64,000 nucleotides of DNA from positions 2,170,001 to 2,234,000 of the forward strand of contig NZ_CP074405.1 in the NCBI RefSeq assembly GCF_018388445.1. The letters run 5' to 3'. Made by a program: the position numbers and the translations under genes. Below, piece after piece: positions 8,308 to 17,392 of the stretch; the first letter of the stretch is position 1; every line of letters starts with the position of its first letter. A model generated the notes under the pieces. The model made no database searches. It was not told the DNA's origin and was given only the letters and a program-made list of their open reading frames with translations. This stretch comes from Cellulomonas wangleii. GTDB lineage: Bacteria > Actinomycetota > Actinomycetes > Actinomycetales > Cellulomonadaceae.

Positions 8308-8339
8308 ACGGCCCCCGGAGCCGCAGCTCCGGGGGCCGT
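8308..8339. terminator. Bidirectional terminator hairpin between livF and the substrate-binding gene
   Basis: A perfect 13-bp stem (ACGGCCCCCGGAG / CTCCGGGGGCCGT) with a 6-nt loop sits between two convergent genes. It has no clear U-tract on either side, as is common in high-GC actinobacteria. It should end both livF and the facing substrate-binding protein gene. Confidence 0.75.
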
Positions 8340-8361
8340 CGTGCGTCCGTGAGGCGTCCCG

Positions 8362-9651
8362 TCAGCTCGAGGGGACCTCGCCCTCCTCGGAGCGGCTGAA
8401 CGTGTAGGTGTTCTCCGGGCCGAACTGGTAGATGCCGATGAAGGCCGACGACGGGTCGTTGGACTCGTTGAACGGACCGACGCCCGAGGCCGCCTGGTAG
8501 GCGATCTCCTCGCCGTCCTCGATCAGCTGGGAGCACTCCTCCCAGCCGGTGCACTCGGTGCCGCCGTCGGCGCCCGAGACCGCCGTCATGTTGGCCTGGA
8601 TGGTCTCACCGTCCGACGCACCGCCCTTGAGGGCCGCGAGGGCGACGAGCATGGTCGCGTCGTACGACTCGGGGCCGTAGGAGAAGTCCTTCAGCTCCGG
8701 GTCGATCTCCAGCAGACGCCCCTGGAACTCCTCCGACGGGTACGCGCCGGGCAGCGTGCCCTGAGCGTTCTCGAGGGTCCCCGCGGGGAAGCCGACGTCA
8801 CCCTCGGTCCCGAAGTTCTGCAGGTTCCCGTCGACGAAGTACGTCTTGCTCATGTCCCAGCCCTGGGCGACGAGCTCGCGCACGATCGCCGGGGTCTGGT
8901 CCGTGAACGACAGGATCGCGATCGCGTCGGGCGACGCGGCGATGGCGTCGGCGACGATGGTGGCGAAGTTCGTCTCGTCCGGGTCGAACTCCTGGCCCGA
9001 CGTGCCGTAGACGACGGAGCCGCCCGCGTCGGTGACGACGCCCTCGACGACGTCGCGCAGCGACGTGCCGTACGAGTCGTTGAAGACGAGGATGCCGACG
9101 TTGCTGGCACCGTCGCTGACGATCAGGTTGCCCAGGACGTCGCCCTGGACGCTGTCCGGCGGCGCGGTGCGGAAGTAGAAGTCGTTGTACCCGGACAGGT
9201 CCGTCGCGGTGTTGGCCGGCGAGACCTGGACGATGCCGGCGCCGGTGATGTCGTCGACGATGTTGAGGGTCACGGAGGACGACGCGGCACCGATGATGGC
9301 CGAGACGCCCCCGGAGATGAGCTCCTGGGCGGAGGCCGTCGCCACGGACGCGTTCTTCGCGTCCGACGAGTCCGTGTGCTTCACCTCGACGTCCGCGCCG
9401 AAGAGGCCACCGGCGCCGTTGATCTCCTTGACCGCGAGGTCCACGCCGGCGATCTCGGGCGGGCCGAGCTGGGCGAGCGACCCGGTGACGGGGAGGATGG
9501 TGCCGATCACCAGCGGCTCACCGCTCCCGCCGCCGGCGTCGCCGTCCGTCGGCTCGTCAGCGGAGTCGGACCCTCCGGCGCAGGCGGTCAGCGCGAGCGC
9601 GAGCACGCCCGCGACCGCCAGCGTGCGTCCTGCACGTGTCGAACGAATCAT
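8362..9651 (-). CDS. livK: ABC transporter substrate-binding lipoprotein (LivJ/LivK type)
   Basis: A 429-residue periplasmic-binding-protein-like receptor (type 1 fold, LivJ/K group) anchored as a lipoprotein. The N-terminus IRSTRAGRTLAVAGVLALA ends in the lipobox LTAC, followed by a Gly/Ser/Asp-rich linker, then the mature domain starting VIGTILPVTGSLAQLGPP. The internal motifs IIGAASSSVTLNIVDD and DATMLVALAALKGG fit the family. The ATG at 9651 is chosen over longer frames because AGAGGGG lies upstream and the signal peptide starts here. It faces livHMGF across a shared terminator and is almost certainly the receptor of that importer, made from its own promoter. Confidence 0.92.
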   Translation of the reverse strand: MIRSTRAGRTLAVAGVLALALTACAGGSDSADEPTDGDAGGGSGEPLVIGTILPVTGSLAQLGPPEIAGVDLAVKEINGAGGLFGADVEVKHTDSSDAKNASVATASAQELISGGVSAIIGAASSSVTLNIVDDITGAGIVQVSPANTATDLSGYNDFYFRTAPPDSVQGDVLGNLIVSDGASNVGILVFNDSYGTSLRDVVEGVVTDAGGSVVYGTSGQEFDPDETNFATIVADAIAASPDAIAILSFTDQTPAIVRELVAQGWDMSKTYFVDGNLQNFGTEGDVGFPAGTLENAQGTLPGAYPSEEFQGRLLEIDPELKDFSYGPESYDATMLVALAALKGGASDGETIQANMTAVSGADGGTECTGWEECSQLIEDGEEIAYQAASGVGPFNESNDPSSAFIGIYQFGPENTYTFSRSEEGEVPSS

Positions 9652-9797
9652 GCGTGTGGTACCCCTCTGTGAGCACTGCTCCGGCCTGGGCCCGTACGGA
9701 CCCGGCGAATGTGGCGAGAACGTACTCATCGTTTGTGTCCGACATGTGAATGGCAATGTCTCGCCCGGATGTCGTTGTGCACTTGTGACCAAGAACG

Positions 9798-9839
9798 CCG
9801 CGAGCCCGGTCGGCGCCGAGGCGTCGACCGGGCTCGCGG
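9798..9839 (-). terminator. Terminator hairpin downstream of pdtaR
   Basis: A perfect 15-bp inverted repeat (9798-9812 and 9825-9839) with a 12-nt loop begins 27 nt past the pdtaR stop. The 9652-9797 stretch also holds the upstream region of the substrate-binding gene, including AT-richer sequence in 9721-9760; a definite promoter could not be fixed there. Confidence 0.75.
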
Positions 9840-9866
9840 TCCGGTTGCGGAAGAGCTCGGGCAGGG

Positions 9867-10550
9867 TCAGGAGGCGGCGCCGCCGACCTGCTCGATGACG
9901 GCGTCGGCGACCTCACGCATCGTCAGACGGCGGTCCATCGACGTCTTCTGGATCCACCGGAACGACTCGGGCTCGGTCAGCCCCATCTTCGTCATCAGCA
10001 GGCCCTTGGCCCGGTCCACGCGCTTGCGGGTCTCGAAGCGCTCGGCGAGGTCGGCCACCTCGGACTCCAGCGCCGTGATCTGGGCGTAGCGGGAGATCGC
10101 GATCTCGACCGCGGGCAGCAGGTCGGCCGGGCTGAACGGCTTGACGACGTAGGCCATCGCCCCGGCGTCCCGCGCCCGCTCGACCAGCTCGGTCTGCGAG
10201 AACGCCGTGAGCAGCACGACGGGCGCGAGGTGCGCCTTGCCGATGCGCTCGGCCGCGGAGATGCCGTCGAGCACGGGCATCTTGACGTCCATGACCACGA
10301 CGTCGGGCTTGAGCTCGGTGGCGAGCTCGACCGCGCGCTCGCCGTCACCGGCCTCCCCGACGACGTCGAACCCCGCCTCCGTGAGCGTCTCGACGACGTC
10401 CATGCGGATGAGCGCCTCGTCCTCGGCGACCACGGCGCGCCGTGCCGGGCGCGAGGCGGACGTCGCCGCGCGCGGCGCGGCCTGGGCGGCGGACAGGTCC
10501 GCGGCCTGGGGCGCGTCCTGCGTGGGCTCGGTGCTGTCGTCCTTGGTCAC
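9867..10550 (-). CDS. pdtaR: ANTAR-domain response regulator, PdtaR-like
   Basis: A 227-residue two-component output protein. A receiver domain (VVAEDEALIRMDVVETL, phosphoacceptor in VVVMDVKMPVLDG, switch Thr in LLTAFSQ, Lys in VVKPF) is followed by a coiled-coil and a C-terminal ANTAR RNA-binding domain (ETRKRVDRAKGLLMTKMGL). ANTAR proteins bind paired hairpins in mRNA leaders and prevent termination. The GTG at 10550 is chosen because TACGCT lies 6 nt upstream, giving a leaderless start two codons inside the longest frame. The sensor kinase (PdtaS in other actinobacteria) is not in the window. No paired ANTAR-target hairpin was recognised here. Confidence 0.9.
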   Translation of the reverse strand: MTKDDSTEPTQDAPQAADLSAAQAAPRAATSASRPARRAVVAEDEALIRMDVVETLTEAGFDVVGEAGDGERAVELATELKPDVVVMDVKMPVLDGISAAERIGKAHLAPVVLLTAFSQTELVERARDAGAMAYVVKPFSPADLLPAVEIAISRYAQITALESEVADLAERFETRKRVDRAKGLLMTKMGLTEPESFRWIQKTSMDRRLTMREVADAVIEQVGGAAS

Positions 10551-10556
10551 GAGCAC

Positions 10557-10562
10557 AGCGTA
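10557..10562 (-). promoter_or_regulatory. pdtaR -10 element (leaderless)
   Basis: TACGCT on the minus strand is separated by GTGCTC (6 nt) from the GTG start at 10550. The placement predicts that transcription begins at or next to the start codon. Confidence 0.5.
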
Positions 10563-10736
10563 GTGCGCCGACCGGCGGTGGTGGCGCGAAGCCGCCCGTG
10601 GCCGCCGTCACGTGGTGTCGCACGGGGTCCTGCGGGCCCACGACGACCTGCCGCGACATCCACCTCCGACGCGGGGGTACGCAGGACGGCGCGCGGGCGC
10701 GTGCGAACCGGGCCGCGGGCAGGGCCGCTCGCCCGG

Positions 10737-10742
10737 TACATT
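10737..10742 (+). promoter_or_regulatory. tRNA-Leu -10 element
   Basis: TACATT ends 11 nt upstream of the mature tRNA 5' end, a good -10 match. No clear -35 is visible 17 nt upstream. The remainder of 10563-10736 shows no gene. Confidence 0.55.
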
Positions 10743-10753
10743 GGGCGCCGCTG

Positions 10754-10834
10754 GCCCCTGTGGCGGAATGGCAGACGCGCTCGGCTCAAACCCGAGTGCC
10801 GCAAGGCGTGAGGGTTCGAGTCCCTCCGGGGGCA
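10754..10834 (+). tRNA. tRNA-Leu (anticodon CAA)
   Basis: A class II tRNA of 81 nt. The acceptor arms GCCCCTG and CGGGGGC pair fully (one G-U). The anticodon arm is CTCGG-CTCAAAC-CCGAG, so the anticodon is CAA, which reads UUG. A long variable arm (TGCCGCAAGGCGT) and a T-arm GAGGG-TTCGAGT-CCCTC follow, with discriminator A at 10834. The next bases are CCC, so the 3' CCA is not encoded and must be added by the nucleotidyltransferase. Confidence 0.97.
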
Positions 10835-10883
10835 CCCGTCACGTGCGGTGGCGCGTCGGCGCGCTGCTCGCCACGCCCCCGCG

Positions 10884-11394
10884 TCACTCCAGCTCCAGCA
10901 CGACGTCGAGCCCGAGGTTCGGGGTCGTGGGTCCAGGACGCCTCGATGCCGTCCCAGGACTCGACCTGTCGGCCCTGCTCGGGCGTCGTCCCCAGCATCG
11001 CGGTCCACGTCCGGTCGGGCAGCTCCACGCCGAGCGCCACACACCGCATGTCGTCCTCGGTGACCTCCCCGCTGTGCGTCAGTGCACCCCGGCCGTCCAG
11101 CCGCAGGCTGCGGCCGCCGTCGCCCAGCACACCGGCACCGCACCTGTCGTGCGCGTCGGCGAGCCGCTGGTCCCCCGCCACCAGGGCCGGGAGCCAGAAG
11201 CAGAGCCCGGCTGCGAGAGCCAGCCCTGCCGGGACCAGGAGGGGCTTGAGGTCCCGGGGCGCGGGTCCGGGCACCGGGACCGGGACCCATGACGCCGACC
11301 GCGAGTCGTACCACTGCGTGCCGTCGGGGCTCAGCACGGCGTCGGGTGGTGCGGTCGTCGGGTCGGGCACCGACGCGCTGGGGTCGTGCGACAC
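10884..11394 (-). pseudogene. Small single-TM membrane protein with an apparent 3' frameshift
   Basis: From the GTG at 11394 (AGGAGG 6-7 nt upstream) the frame encodes a short Pro-rich start, the motif DGTQWYDSRSASWVP, one membrane segment (LLVPAGLALAAGLCFWLPALVA), then an extracytoplasmic part with two Cys. Near 10921-10924 (a GGGG run on the plus strand) the frame turns to Arg-rich sequence that continues antisense through the tRNA-Leu gene. Dropping one base there gives ...DPNLGLDVVLELE and a stop at 10884, a far more natural ending and about 169 residues. So either a one-base insertion has damaged the gene or the run was miscounted. Function unknown; the WYD...W motif vaguely resembles DUF2510. 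Confidence 0.6.
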
Positions 11395-11571
11395 GGGTCT
11401 CCTCCTGGCGCCGGCGAACGCGAAGGGCCGCGCCCGGGCGGGGGCCCGTCGTGTCATCGGTCGCCAGGAAGGTGGGGTTGATCACCGGACCGGGTGGTCC
11501 GGCCACGGGGCGCGTCCGGTGCGGCGTCGGCCTCCGCCGTCGGGAGCCCCCGCCGGACAGCCCGCCCGTCG

Positions 11572-12138
11572 TCAGGCGGGACCGCTCCCGCTCAGCGAGA
11601 CCTCGGACGCCGTCGCGGTCCCGGCGGTCCGGCCGGGAGCCGCCTCGAAGCCCCAGTACAGGTTCGTGTGGGCGATCACCTCGGCGGGCGGGGGTGCGCC
11701 CCACGGCGTGAGGTCCTCGGTCGTGTGGGCGTCGGACACCAGCGTGACGTCGTACCCGCGCGTGAACGCGCCGTGGGCTGTCGAGCGGATGCAGGCGTCG
11801 GTCTGCGCCCCGGCGACGACGATCCGCCCCACCCCGCGGGCGGCGAGCAGGTCCTCCAGCTCGGTGGCCTCGAACGCGTCGCCGTACAGCTTGCGCACCA
11901 CCGGCTCGCCCTCGCCGACCGTGAGCTCGGGGACGATCTGCCACGCGTCCGAGCCCAGGGGCAGCTCGTCGCTGCTGTGCTGGACCCAGAGCACGTCGGC
12001 GCCCTCGGCGCGCGACCGCTCGACGAGGCCGGCGATCCTGCCCAGGACGCCGTCACGGTCGTGGGCGCCCGCGAGGACACCGTTCTGCGTGTCGATGACG
12101 AGCAGCGCGGACCGGGGGCGGTTCTGCAGCGTGGTCAT
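11572..12138 (-). CDS. Isochorismatase-like cysteine hydrolase
   Basis: A 188-residue member of the isochorismatase/nicotinamidase superfamily. The catalytic triad is visible: Asp16 in LLVIDTQNGVL, Lys83 in VVRKLYGDAF and Cys116 in VAGAQTDACIRST. These enzymes cleave amides or vinyl ethers; the substrate here is not predictable. The start has GGAGG 6 nt upstream. It is divergent from the membrane protein gene at 12274, with about 135 nt between them. Confidence 0.9.
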   Translation of the reverse strand: MTTLQNRPRSALLVIDTQNGVLAGAHDRDGVLGRIAGLVERSRAEGADVLWVQHSSDELPLGSDAWQIVPELTVGEGEPVVRKLYGDAFEATELEDLLAARGVGRIVVAGAQTDACIRSTAHGAFTRGYDVTLVSDAHTTEDLTPWGAPPPAEVIAHTNLYWGFEAAPGRTAGTATASEVSLSGSGPA

Positions 12139-12273
12139 GGCGTCCTCCTGCTTCCGTGGCGGGCCCCGTGCCCGACGCCGGCGACGCTACGCCCGCCCAC
12201 CGACAGGACCGGCGGCACTGGCCCCCGGGCGGACGGGGACGGCGGGTGGCAGGGTGTGGCCGGGAGGTACGGC

Positions 12274-13137
12274 GTGCAGCCAGGGGCGATGTCCGACGTG
12301 GAGCGCCGTGCCGTGCGCTCGACGTACCGGAGCCTGCGCCTCGCCGTCGTGGTGCTGCCGGCGCTGCTCGTCACGGCCGTCGTCAGCGAGTCCGTGCGCG
12401 CCGGCTGCTGGCTCGACTCGTTGAGCGCCTACTACTGGACCGGGGCGCACGACGCCTTCGTCGGCGCGCTGTGCGCGGTGGGTGCGGTCCTCGTGGTGTA
12501 CACCGGCGCCGACGACGTCGAGGACGCCCTGCTCGACGTGGCGGGACTCCTCGCGTTCGTCGTCGCGCTGACGCCCACCGAACCGGGGCCAGGCTGTGAC
12601 GGGCCGGCGCCGGTCGAGGTCCCCGCGATGCTCGCCGACGCACGGACCGGGCTCACCGCCCTCGTCGTGGCCGGTGCGATCGGCTGGACGCTGCGGGCGG
12701 TCGTGGCTGCGCGCAGCGGTCCGCCCCGGCGGTCGTGGGTCGTGGGTGCGGCCGGCGGGGCGGCCGTCGCCGTGCTCGCGGTCGCCCTCCTCGTCGCGCC
12801 GGGCACCGTGATCGACCGCGCGCACGACGTGGCCGCGGTCCTGCTGTTCGTCGCCGTGGTCGGGGTGATGCTCCGCCACGCCTCGACGTCGCGGACAGCC
12901 TCCGCCCGGTGGGCGCTCGCGTACGCGCTCCTGGCCACCGCGACGCTGGTGACGCTCGCCGTCGTCGTGGTGCTGCGCGCGACCGTGCCGACCTGGACGC
13001 AGTCCGTGCTGGTCCTCGAGACCGGCCTGGTCGCGTTGTTCGCCGGCTACTGGGTGCTGCAGACCGTCGAGCTCTGGGGCGTCGACGTCGCGCGCCCCGC
13101 GCCCACCCGGCCCGGCGTGCCCGGCCAGATGCCCTGA
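12274..13137 (+). CDS. Polytopic membrane protein of unknown function (DUF998-like)
   Basis: A 287-residue integral membrane protein with about seven hydrophobic segments. The stretch SLSAYYWTGAHDAFVGALC near residues 45-65, then VALTPTEPG, matches an uncharacterised actinobacterial family where SxSAYY and VAL-P-T recur, loosely related to DUF998. GTG at 12274 is preferred because GGGAGG lies 6 nt upstream; ATG at 12289 is an in-frame alternative. Nothing in the context indicates a role. It converges with the RDD gene, 19 nt apart. Confidence 0.75.
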   Translation: MQPGAMSDVERRAVRSTYRSLRLAVVVLPALLVTAVVSESVRAGCWLDSLSAYYWTGAHDAFVGALCAVGAVLVVYTGADDVEDALLDVAGLLAFVVALTPTEPGPGCDGPAPVEVPAMLADARTGLTALVVAGAIGWTLRAVVAARSGPPRRSWVVGAAGGAAVAVLAVALLVAPGTVIDRAHDVAAVLLFVAVVGVMLRHASTSRTASARWALAYALLATATLVTLAVVVVLRATVPTWTQSVLVLETGLVALFAGYWVLQTVELWGVDVARPAPTRPGVPGQMP

Positions 13138-13156
13138 GCCACCGTGCCGCCACCCG

Positions 13157-14173
13157 TCAGGGGGCCGCGCCGGACGGGACCGGGTCCGGTCGCACGACCG
13201 TGCTGCACGTGCCGACCGGCGTCCCGTCGACCACCAGCTCGCTGTCCACGCGGACCTCCGACGCCGCCGGCAACCGGTCGACGGCAACCTCCCCGAGGAT
13301 CGTGAGCTCGTCCTCGAGATACGTGTTCGTCGTCCCGCCGTGCCAGGTGCGCCCCTCGGTGGCGCCACCGGTCCCCGTGACCGTCGTGTCCACCCGGACC
13401 TCGTCGGACGACGTCCCCGGTGGCACGCGCCACGTGACGGTCCACGGCGAGTCGGGCCCCGGCAGCTCACGCCGGACCCCGAACCGCGTCTCCCACGACC
13501 GGTAGACCTGCCACTCGACGTGCGCCGTCACACCCGCCGGTCCCGTGACGACCTCGCACGGCTGGTCGACGGGCGTGGCGGCCGACCCTCCGGACCAGGG
13601 GAACAACCCGACGACACCCAGGCCGCACACCAGGCCCGCGACGGGGCGCGCCCACCTGCCGACCACCGGCGGCACCGGCCGCCACGCGGGCGGCCAGGGC
13701 GACACCACCACCACGGTCCCCGTGACCGAGTCGGCGAACGTCCGCCGTTGCCCCTCCCACAACGGCCGGAGGTACCCCACCAGCAGGATCGCGTCGAGCA
13801 CGTGCGCGAGCTGGCGGACCAGCGTCCGCACCACCCCGGCCGGTCGTCCGTCGTCGGCTCGCACCACCACGAGACCCACGGCCCGCTTCCCGACCGTCGC
13901 GCCCGTCCAGCCCTGCAGCAGCAGCAGCCCGACGACCACCGCGAGGACGGTCCACGAGGTCACAGTCGTCGACGCCTCCGACCCGGTGGCCGGGTCGGGA
14001 CCCAGCCCCGGCCACAGCTCCGGGGCCGAGGCCGTCGGCGCGACCAGCCAGGTGACGGTCCCGAGCAGGGCCGAGTCGAGGAGGACGGCGACCACCCGCA
14101 GCGACCACGGCGCGTAGCGCGGGACCCCGCCCTCCGTGGCACGGACGTCGGGTGCGGCAGCGTCGAGGGACAT
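13157..14173 (-). CDS. RDD-family membrane protein with extracytoplasmic C-terminal domain
   Basis: A 338-residue protein. An RDD domain fills the first half (YAPWSLRVVAVLLDSALLG, then WTGATVGKRAVGLVVV, the usual GxxxGKR loop, and a third segment near ILLVGYLRPL). After a further membrane span (VAGLVCGLGVVGLFPWSGG) comes a roughly 140-residue soluble domain rich in beta-strand patterns and Thr/Val (TWRVPPGTSSDEVRVDTT) with two Cys. RDD proteins are mostly uncharacterised membrane proteins, a few linked to transport. The ATG at 14173 is chosen because the longer frame upstream is Arg/Pro-rich shadow sequence; its ribosome site is weak. Confidence 0.8.
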   Translation of the reverse strand: MSLDAAAPDVRATEGGVPRYAPWSLRVVAVLLDSALLGTVTWLVAPTASAPELWPGLGPDPATGSEASTTVTSWTVLAVVVGLLLLQGWTGATVGKRAVGLVVVRADDGRPAGVVRTLVRQLAHVLDAILLVGYLRPLWEGQRRTFADSVTGTVVVVSPWPPAWRPVPPVVGRWARPVAGLVCGLGVVGLFPWSGGSAATPVDQPCEVVTGPAGVTAHVEWQVYRSWETRFGVRRELPGPDSPWTVTWRVPPGTSSDEVRVDTTVTGTGGATEGRTWHGGTTNTYLEDELTILGEVAVDRLPAASEVRVDSELVVDGTPVGTCSTVVRPDPVPSGAAP

Positions 14174-14325
14174 GACGCGAGCATTCCAGGGTGCCGCGCG
14201 TCGTGTCTGCGGTTCGGCGCGACGGTCCGGGATCTCGCCCTGACGGGCGGGCACGCCGCCGTCGGGTGCGCCCGACGGGCGGGTGGTCCGATGCCGCGCC
14301 ACGGCGACACCCGGCCGGACGCGCG

Positions 14326-14360
14326 ACGGCCGCCGCCCCCCGGAGGGAGACGGCGGCCGT
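14326..14360 (-). terminator. Terminator hairpin downstream of pyk
   Basis: ACGGCCGCCG (14326-14335) and CGGCGGCCGT (14351-14360) form a perfect 10-bp stem with a 15-nt loop. It begins 16 nt past the pyk stop. Confidence 0.65.
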
Positions 14361-14375
14361 CAGGCCCGTACGACG

Positions 14376-15812
14376 TCAGGCGATGCGCGTGCGCACCGTC
14401 TCCTCGTCACCGATCTTGTGCACCACGACCGTGTTGGTCGAGCCGACGACGCCCACGGGCGTCCCGGCGACGACGACGACGTAGTCGCCGACCTCAGCCA
14501 GGCCGTTGGCGCGCAGGGTGTGGTCCACCTGGCTCACCATCGAGTCGGTGCTCTCGACGGAGGGCACCTGGTACGTCTGGACGCCCCACGACAGCGAGAG
14601 CCGGTTGCGCACGTCCTCGACCGGCGTGAACGCCAGCAGCGGGATGGGCGAGCGCAGGCGCGACATCCGCCGCGCCGAGTCACCGGACTGCGTGAACGTC
14701 ACGAGGTACTTCACCCCGATGCGCTCGCCGATCTCCGCGGCAGCCCGCGTGATCGCACCACCGCGGGTCGAGGGGACCGAGCCGAGCGGCGCGATGCGCT
14801 CGCGGCCGAGCTCCTCGGTGCTCTCGATGATCCGCGCCATGGTGCGGACCGCCTCGATCGGGAAGTCGCCCACGCTGGTCTCACCGGACAGCATGACCGC
14901 GTCGGCGCCGTCGAGCACCGCGTTGGCGCAGTCGGACGCCTCGGCGCGCGTCGGACGCGGGCTCGTGATCATCGACTCCAGCACCTGGGTCGCCACGATC
15001 ACCGGCTTGGCGTTGCGGCGCGCCAGCTCCACCGCACGCTTCTGCACCAGCGGGACCTGCTCGAGGGGCAGCTCGACGCCCAGGTCGCCACGGGCGACCA
15101 TGATGCCGTCGAACGCCTGGACGATCTCCGAGAGGTTCTCGACCGCCTGCGGCTTCTCGATCTTGGCGACGACCGGGACGACCCGGCCCTCCTCCTCCAT
15201 GATCCGGCGCACGTCGTCGTAGTCGGCGGCGGTGCGCACGAACGACAGCGCGATGAGGTCGGCACCGACGTTGAGGGCCCAGCGCAGGTCCTCCTCGTCC
15301 TTGTCGCTCATGGCCGGGACGGAGACCGCGACGCCCGGGAGGTTCAGGCCCTTGTTGTTCGACACCGGGCCGGGGACCTCGACACGCGTGACGACGTCGT
15401 TGCCCTCGACGGCCGTCACGCGGACGAGCACCTTGCCGTCGTCGATGAGGATCGGGTCACCGGGCTTGACGTCGCCGGGCAGGCCCTTGAACGTCGTCGA
15501 GACGCGCTCCTTGGTCCCCTCGACGTCGTCCGTCGTGATGGTGAAGACGTCGCCGACCGCGAGGTCGTGCTTGCCCTCGATGAAACGGCCGAGGCGGATC
15601 TTCGGGCCCTGGAGGTCGACGAGCACGGCCACCGAGCGGCCGGAGGCCTTCGCAGCGGCGCGCACGTTGTCGTACACGCGCTTGTGCACCTCGGTGTCAC
15701 CGTGGCTGCGGTTGAGGCGCGCGACGTCCATGCCGGCGTCGACGAGGGCCTGGACCTGCTCGGGCGACTCCGTCGCAGGACCGATGGTGCAGACGATCTT
15801 GGCTCTACGCAT
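14376..15812 (-). CDS. pyk: Pyruvate kinase
   Basis: A 478-residue glycolytic enzyme that transfers phosphate from phosphoenolpyruvate to ADP. It starts RRAKIVCTIGPATESPEQ with the substrate-binding Arg/Asn motif RLNRSHGD nearby. The signature VVAKIEKPQAVENL carries the catalytic Lys, then VARGDLGVELP and VIVATQVLESM, followed by a C-terminal allosteric domain ending in GxTNTVVVH-like sequence. The length is normal. The ATG has no Shine-Dalgarno, but TAGTCT lies 6 nt upstream, so the mRNA is probably leaderless. Confidence 0.97.
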   Translation of the reverse strand: MRRAKIVCTIGPATESPEQVQALVDAGMDVARLNRSHGDTEVHKRVYDNVRAAAKASGRSVAVLVDLQGPKIRLGRFIEGKHDLAVGDVFTITTDDVEGTKERVSTTFKGLPGDVKPGDPILIDDGKVLVRVTAVEGNDVVTRVEVPGPVSNNKGLNLPGVAVSVPAMSDKDEEDLRWALNVGADLIALSFVRTAADYDDVRRIMEEEGRVVPVVAKIEKPQAVENLSEIVQAFDGIMVARGDLGVELPLEQVPLVQKRAVELARRNAKPVIVATQVLESMITSPRPTRAEASDCANAVLDGADAVMLSGETSVGDFPIEAVRTMARIIESTEELGRERIAPLGSVPSTRGGAITRAAAEIGERIGVKYLVTFTQSGDSARRMSRLRSPIPLLAFTPVEDVRNRLSLSWGVQTYQVPSVESTDSMVSQVDHTLRANGLAEVGDYVVVVAGTPVGVVGSTNTVVVHKIGDEETVRTRIA

Positions 15813-15818
15813 GACTCG

Positions 15819-15824
15819 AGACTA
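15819..15824 (-). promoter_or_regulatory. pyk -10 element (leaderless)
   Basis: TAGTCT on the minus strand ends 6 nt before the pyk ATG. Confidence 0.55.
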
Positions 15825-15857
15825 TGCCTTCCTGGTTTCCGGCTGCAGGCCGGACGT

Positions 15858-15896
15858 CCTGGTGGTCGTGCCCGGCCTGCGGGTACGACCACCAGG
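15858..15896 (-). terminator. Terminator hairpin downstream of gltD
   Basis: CCTGGTGGTCGT and ACGACCACCAGG form a perfect 12-bp stem with a 15-nt loop, starting 29 nt past the gltD stop and upstream of the pyk promoter. Confidence 0.75.
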
Positions 15897-15925
15897 AGCG
15901 GGTGGGTGGATCGGGGGAACGGGTG

Positions 15926-17392
15926 TCAGGGGCGCAGGGCGACGGTGCTCGCCGACACCGGTGCAGGCAGCTCGGTGGTGCCCGACAGGTACGCGTCGAC
16001 CGCGGCCGCGGCGGCTCGGCCCTCGGCGATGGCCCAGACCACGAGCGACTGGCCGCGGCCGGCGTCGCCGGCCACGAACACACCCGGGACGTTCGTCGCG
16101 AAGTCCTCATCGCGTGCCAGCGCGCCGCGTCGCGTGACGTCGACGCCGATCTGCTGGGTCAGCTGCTCGGTCTCCGGGCCGGTGAAGCCCATCGCGACGA
16201 GCACGAGGTCCGCCGGGATGTCGCGCTCCGTGCCCGGGGTCGGCACGCGCCGACCGTCGGGCAGGTACTCGGTGGTCGCCAGGCGCAGTGCGCGCACGTG
16301 CCCGGTGTCGTCGCCGAGGAACGCGACGGTCGACGCCAGGTAGGCGCGCTCGCCACCCTCCTCGTGCGAGGACGAGACCTCGTACAGCACGGGGTCGGTG
16401 GGCCACGGCTGGTTCTCGGGCCGCTCGCTCGGCGGTCGCTTGCCGATCGCGAGCGTGGTGACGGAGGCCGCCCCCTGGCGTAGCGCGGTGCCGAGGCAGT
16501 CCGAGCCGGTGTCACCGCCGCCGATGATGACCACGTGCCTGCCCTCGGCGCTGATCGGGTCGGCGACGTCCTTGCCGGCGACGAGCGCGTTGGCCTGGTG
16601 CAGGTAGTCCATGGCGACGTGCACACCCTTGAGCTCGAGGCCCGGCACGTCGAGGCGCCGCGGCACCGTCGCACCGGTCGCCAGCACGATGGCGTCGTAC
16701 CGCGCCTGGAGCTGGACCCACGTGACGTCCTTGCCGACCTCGACACCGGGCCGGAAGCGCGTGCCCTCGGCCCGCATCTGCTCCAGCCGCCGCTCGATGT
16801 GGATCTTCTCGAGCTTGAAGTCCGGCACGCCGTACCGCAGCAGGCCGCCGATCTCGTCGTCGCGCTCGTACACCGCGACCGTGTGGCCCGCACGGGTCAG
16901 CTGCTGCGCCGCCGCGAGACCGGCCGGGCCCGAGCCCACCACGGCCACCGTGTGCCCCGTGAGGCGCTGCGGCACCTGCGGCGTGACGAGCCCGCGGGCG
17001 AACGCCTCGTCGATGATCGAGACCTCGACGTTCTTGATCGTCACGGGCGGCTGGTTGATGCCCAGCACGCAGCTCGACTCGCACGGCGCCGGGCAGATCC
17101 GCCCCGTGAACTCCGGGAAGTTGTTGGTCGCGTGCAGCCGGTCGATCGCGTCGGACCACTGCCCGCGCCACACCAGGTCGTTCCACTCCGGGATGAGGTT
17201 GCCCAGCGGGCAGCCGTTGTGGCAGAACGGGATGCCGCAGTCCATGCAGCGCCCGGCCTGCTCCTTGAGGAACGGCTGCCCCTCCTCCAGGTGCGCGTGC
17301 ACGTCCTTCCAGTCGCGCAGCCGCACCTCGACGGGGCGGTTCGGCGGGAGCTCGCGCTCCCGGATCTTCAGAAAGCCACGGGGGTCAGCCAC
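15926..17392 (-). CDS. gltD: Glutamate synthase, small (beta) subunit
   Basis: A 488-residue NADPH-dependent subunit that passes electrons to GltB. The N-terminal Fe-S domain carries the cysteine clusters [19 protein letters not shown] (about 46-64) and [15 protein letters not shown]. The first dinucleotide site follows as [15 protein letters not shown] and the second as [14 protein letters not shown], with the C-terminal [19 protein letters not shown]. The GTG at 17392 overlaps the gltB stop by 8 nt, which indicates translational coupling. The length is normal for the family. Confidence 0.96.
   Translation of the reverse strand: MADPRGFLKIRERELPPNRPVEVRLRDWKDVHAHLEEGQPFLKEQAGRCMDCGIPFCHNGCPLGNLIPEWNDLVWRGQWSDAIDRLHATNNFPEFTGRICPAPCESSCVLGINQPPVTIKNVEVSIIDEAFARGLVTPQVPQRLTGHTVAVVGSGPAGLAAAQQLTRAGHTVAVYERDDEIGGLLRYGVPDFKLEKIHIERRLEQMRAEGTRFRPGVEVGKDVTWVQLQARYDAIVLATGATVPRRLDVPGLELKGVHVAMDYLHQANALVAGKDVADPISAEGRHVVIIGGGDTGSDCLGTALRQGAASVTTLAIGKRPPSERPENQPWPTDPVLYEVSSSHEEGGERAYLASTVAFLGDDTGHVRALRLATTEYLPDGRRVPTPGTERDIPADLVLVAMGFTGPETEQLTQQIGVDVTRRGALARDEDFATNVPGVFVAGDAGRGQSLVVWAIAEGRAAAAAVDAYLSGTTELPAPVSASTVALRP

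Noticed and set aside
10786..10860. A reading frame on the minus strand across the tRNA-Leu gene giving a GGTRTLTP-type peptide
   Set aside because: This peptide is the well-known artefact of translating the antisense of a leucine tRNA; the tRNA itself is fully supported.
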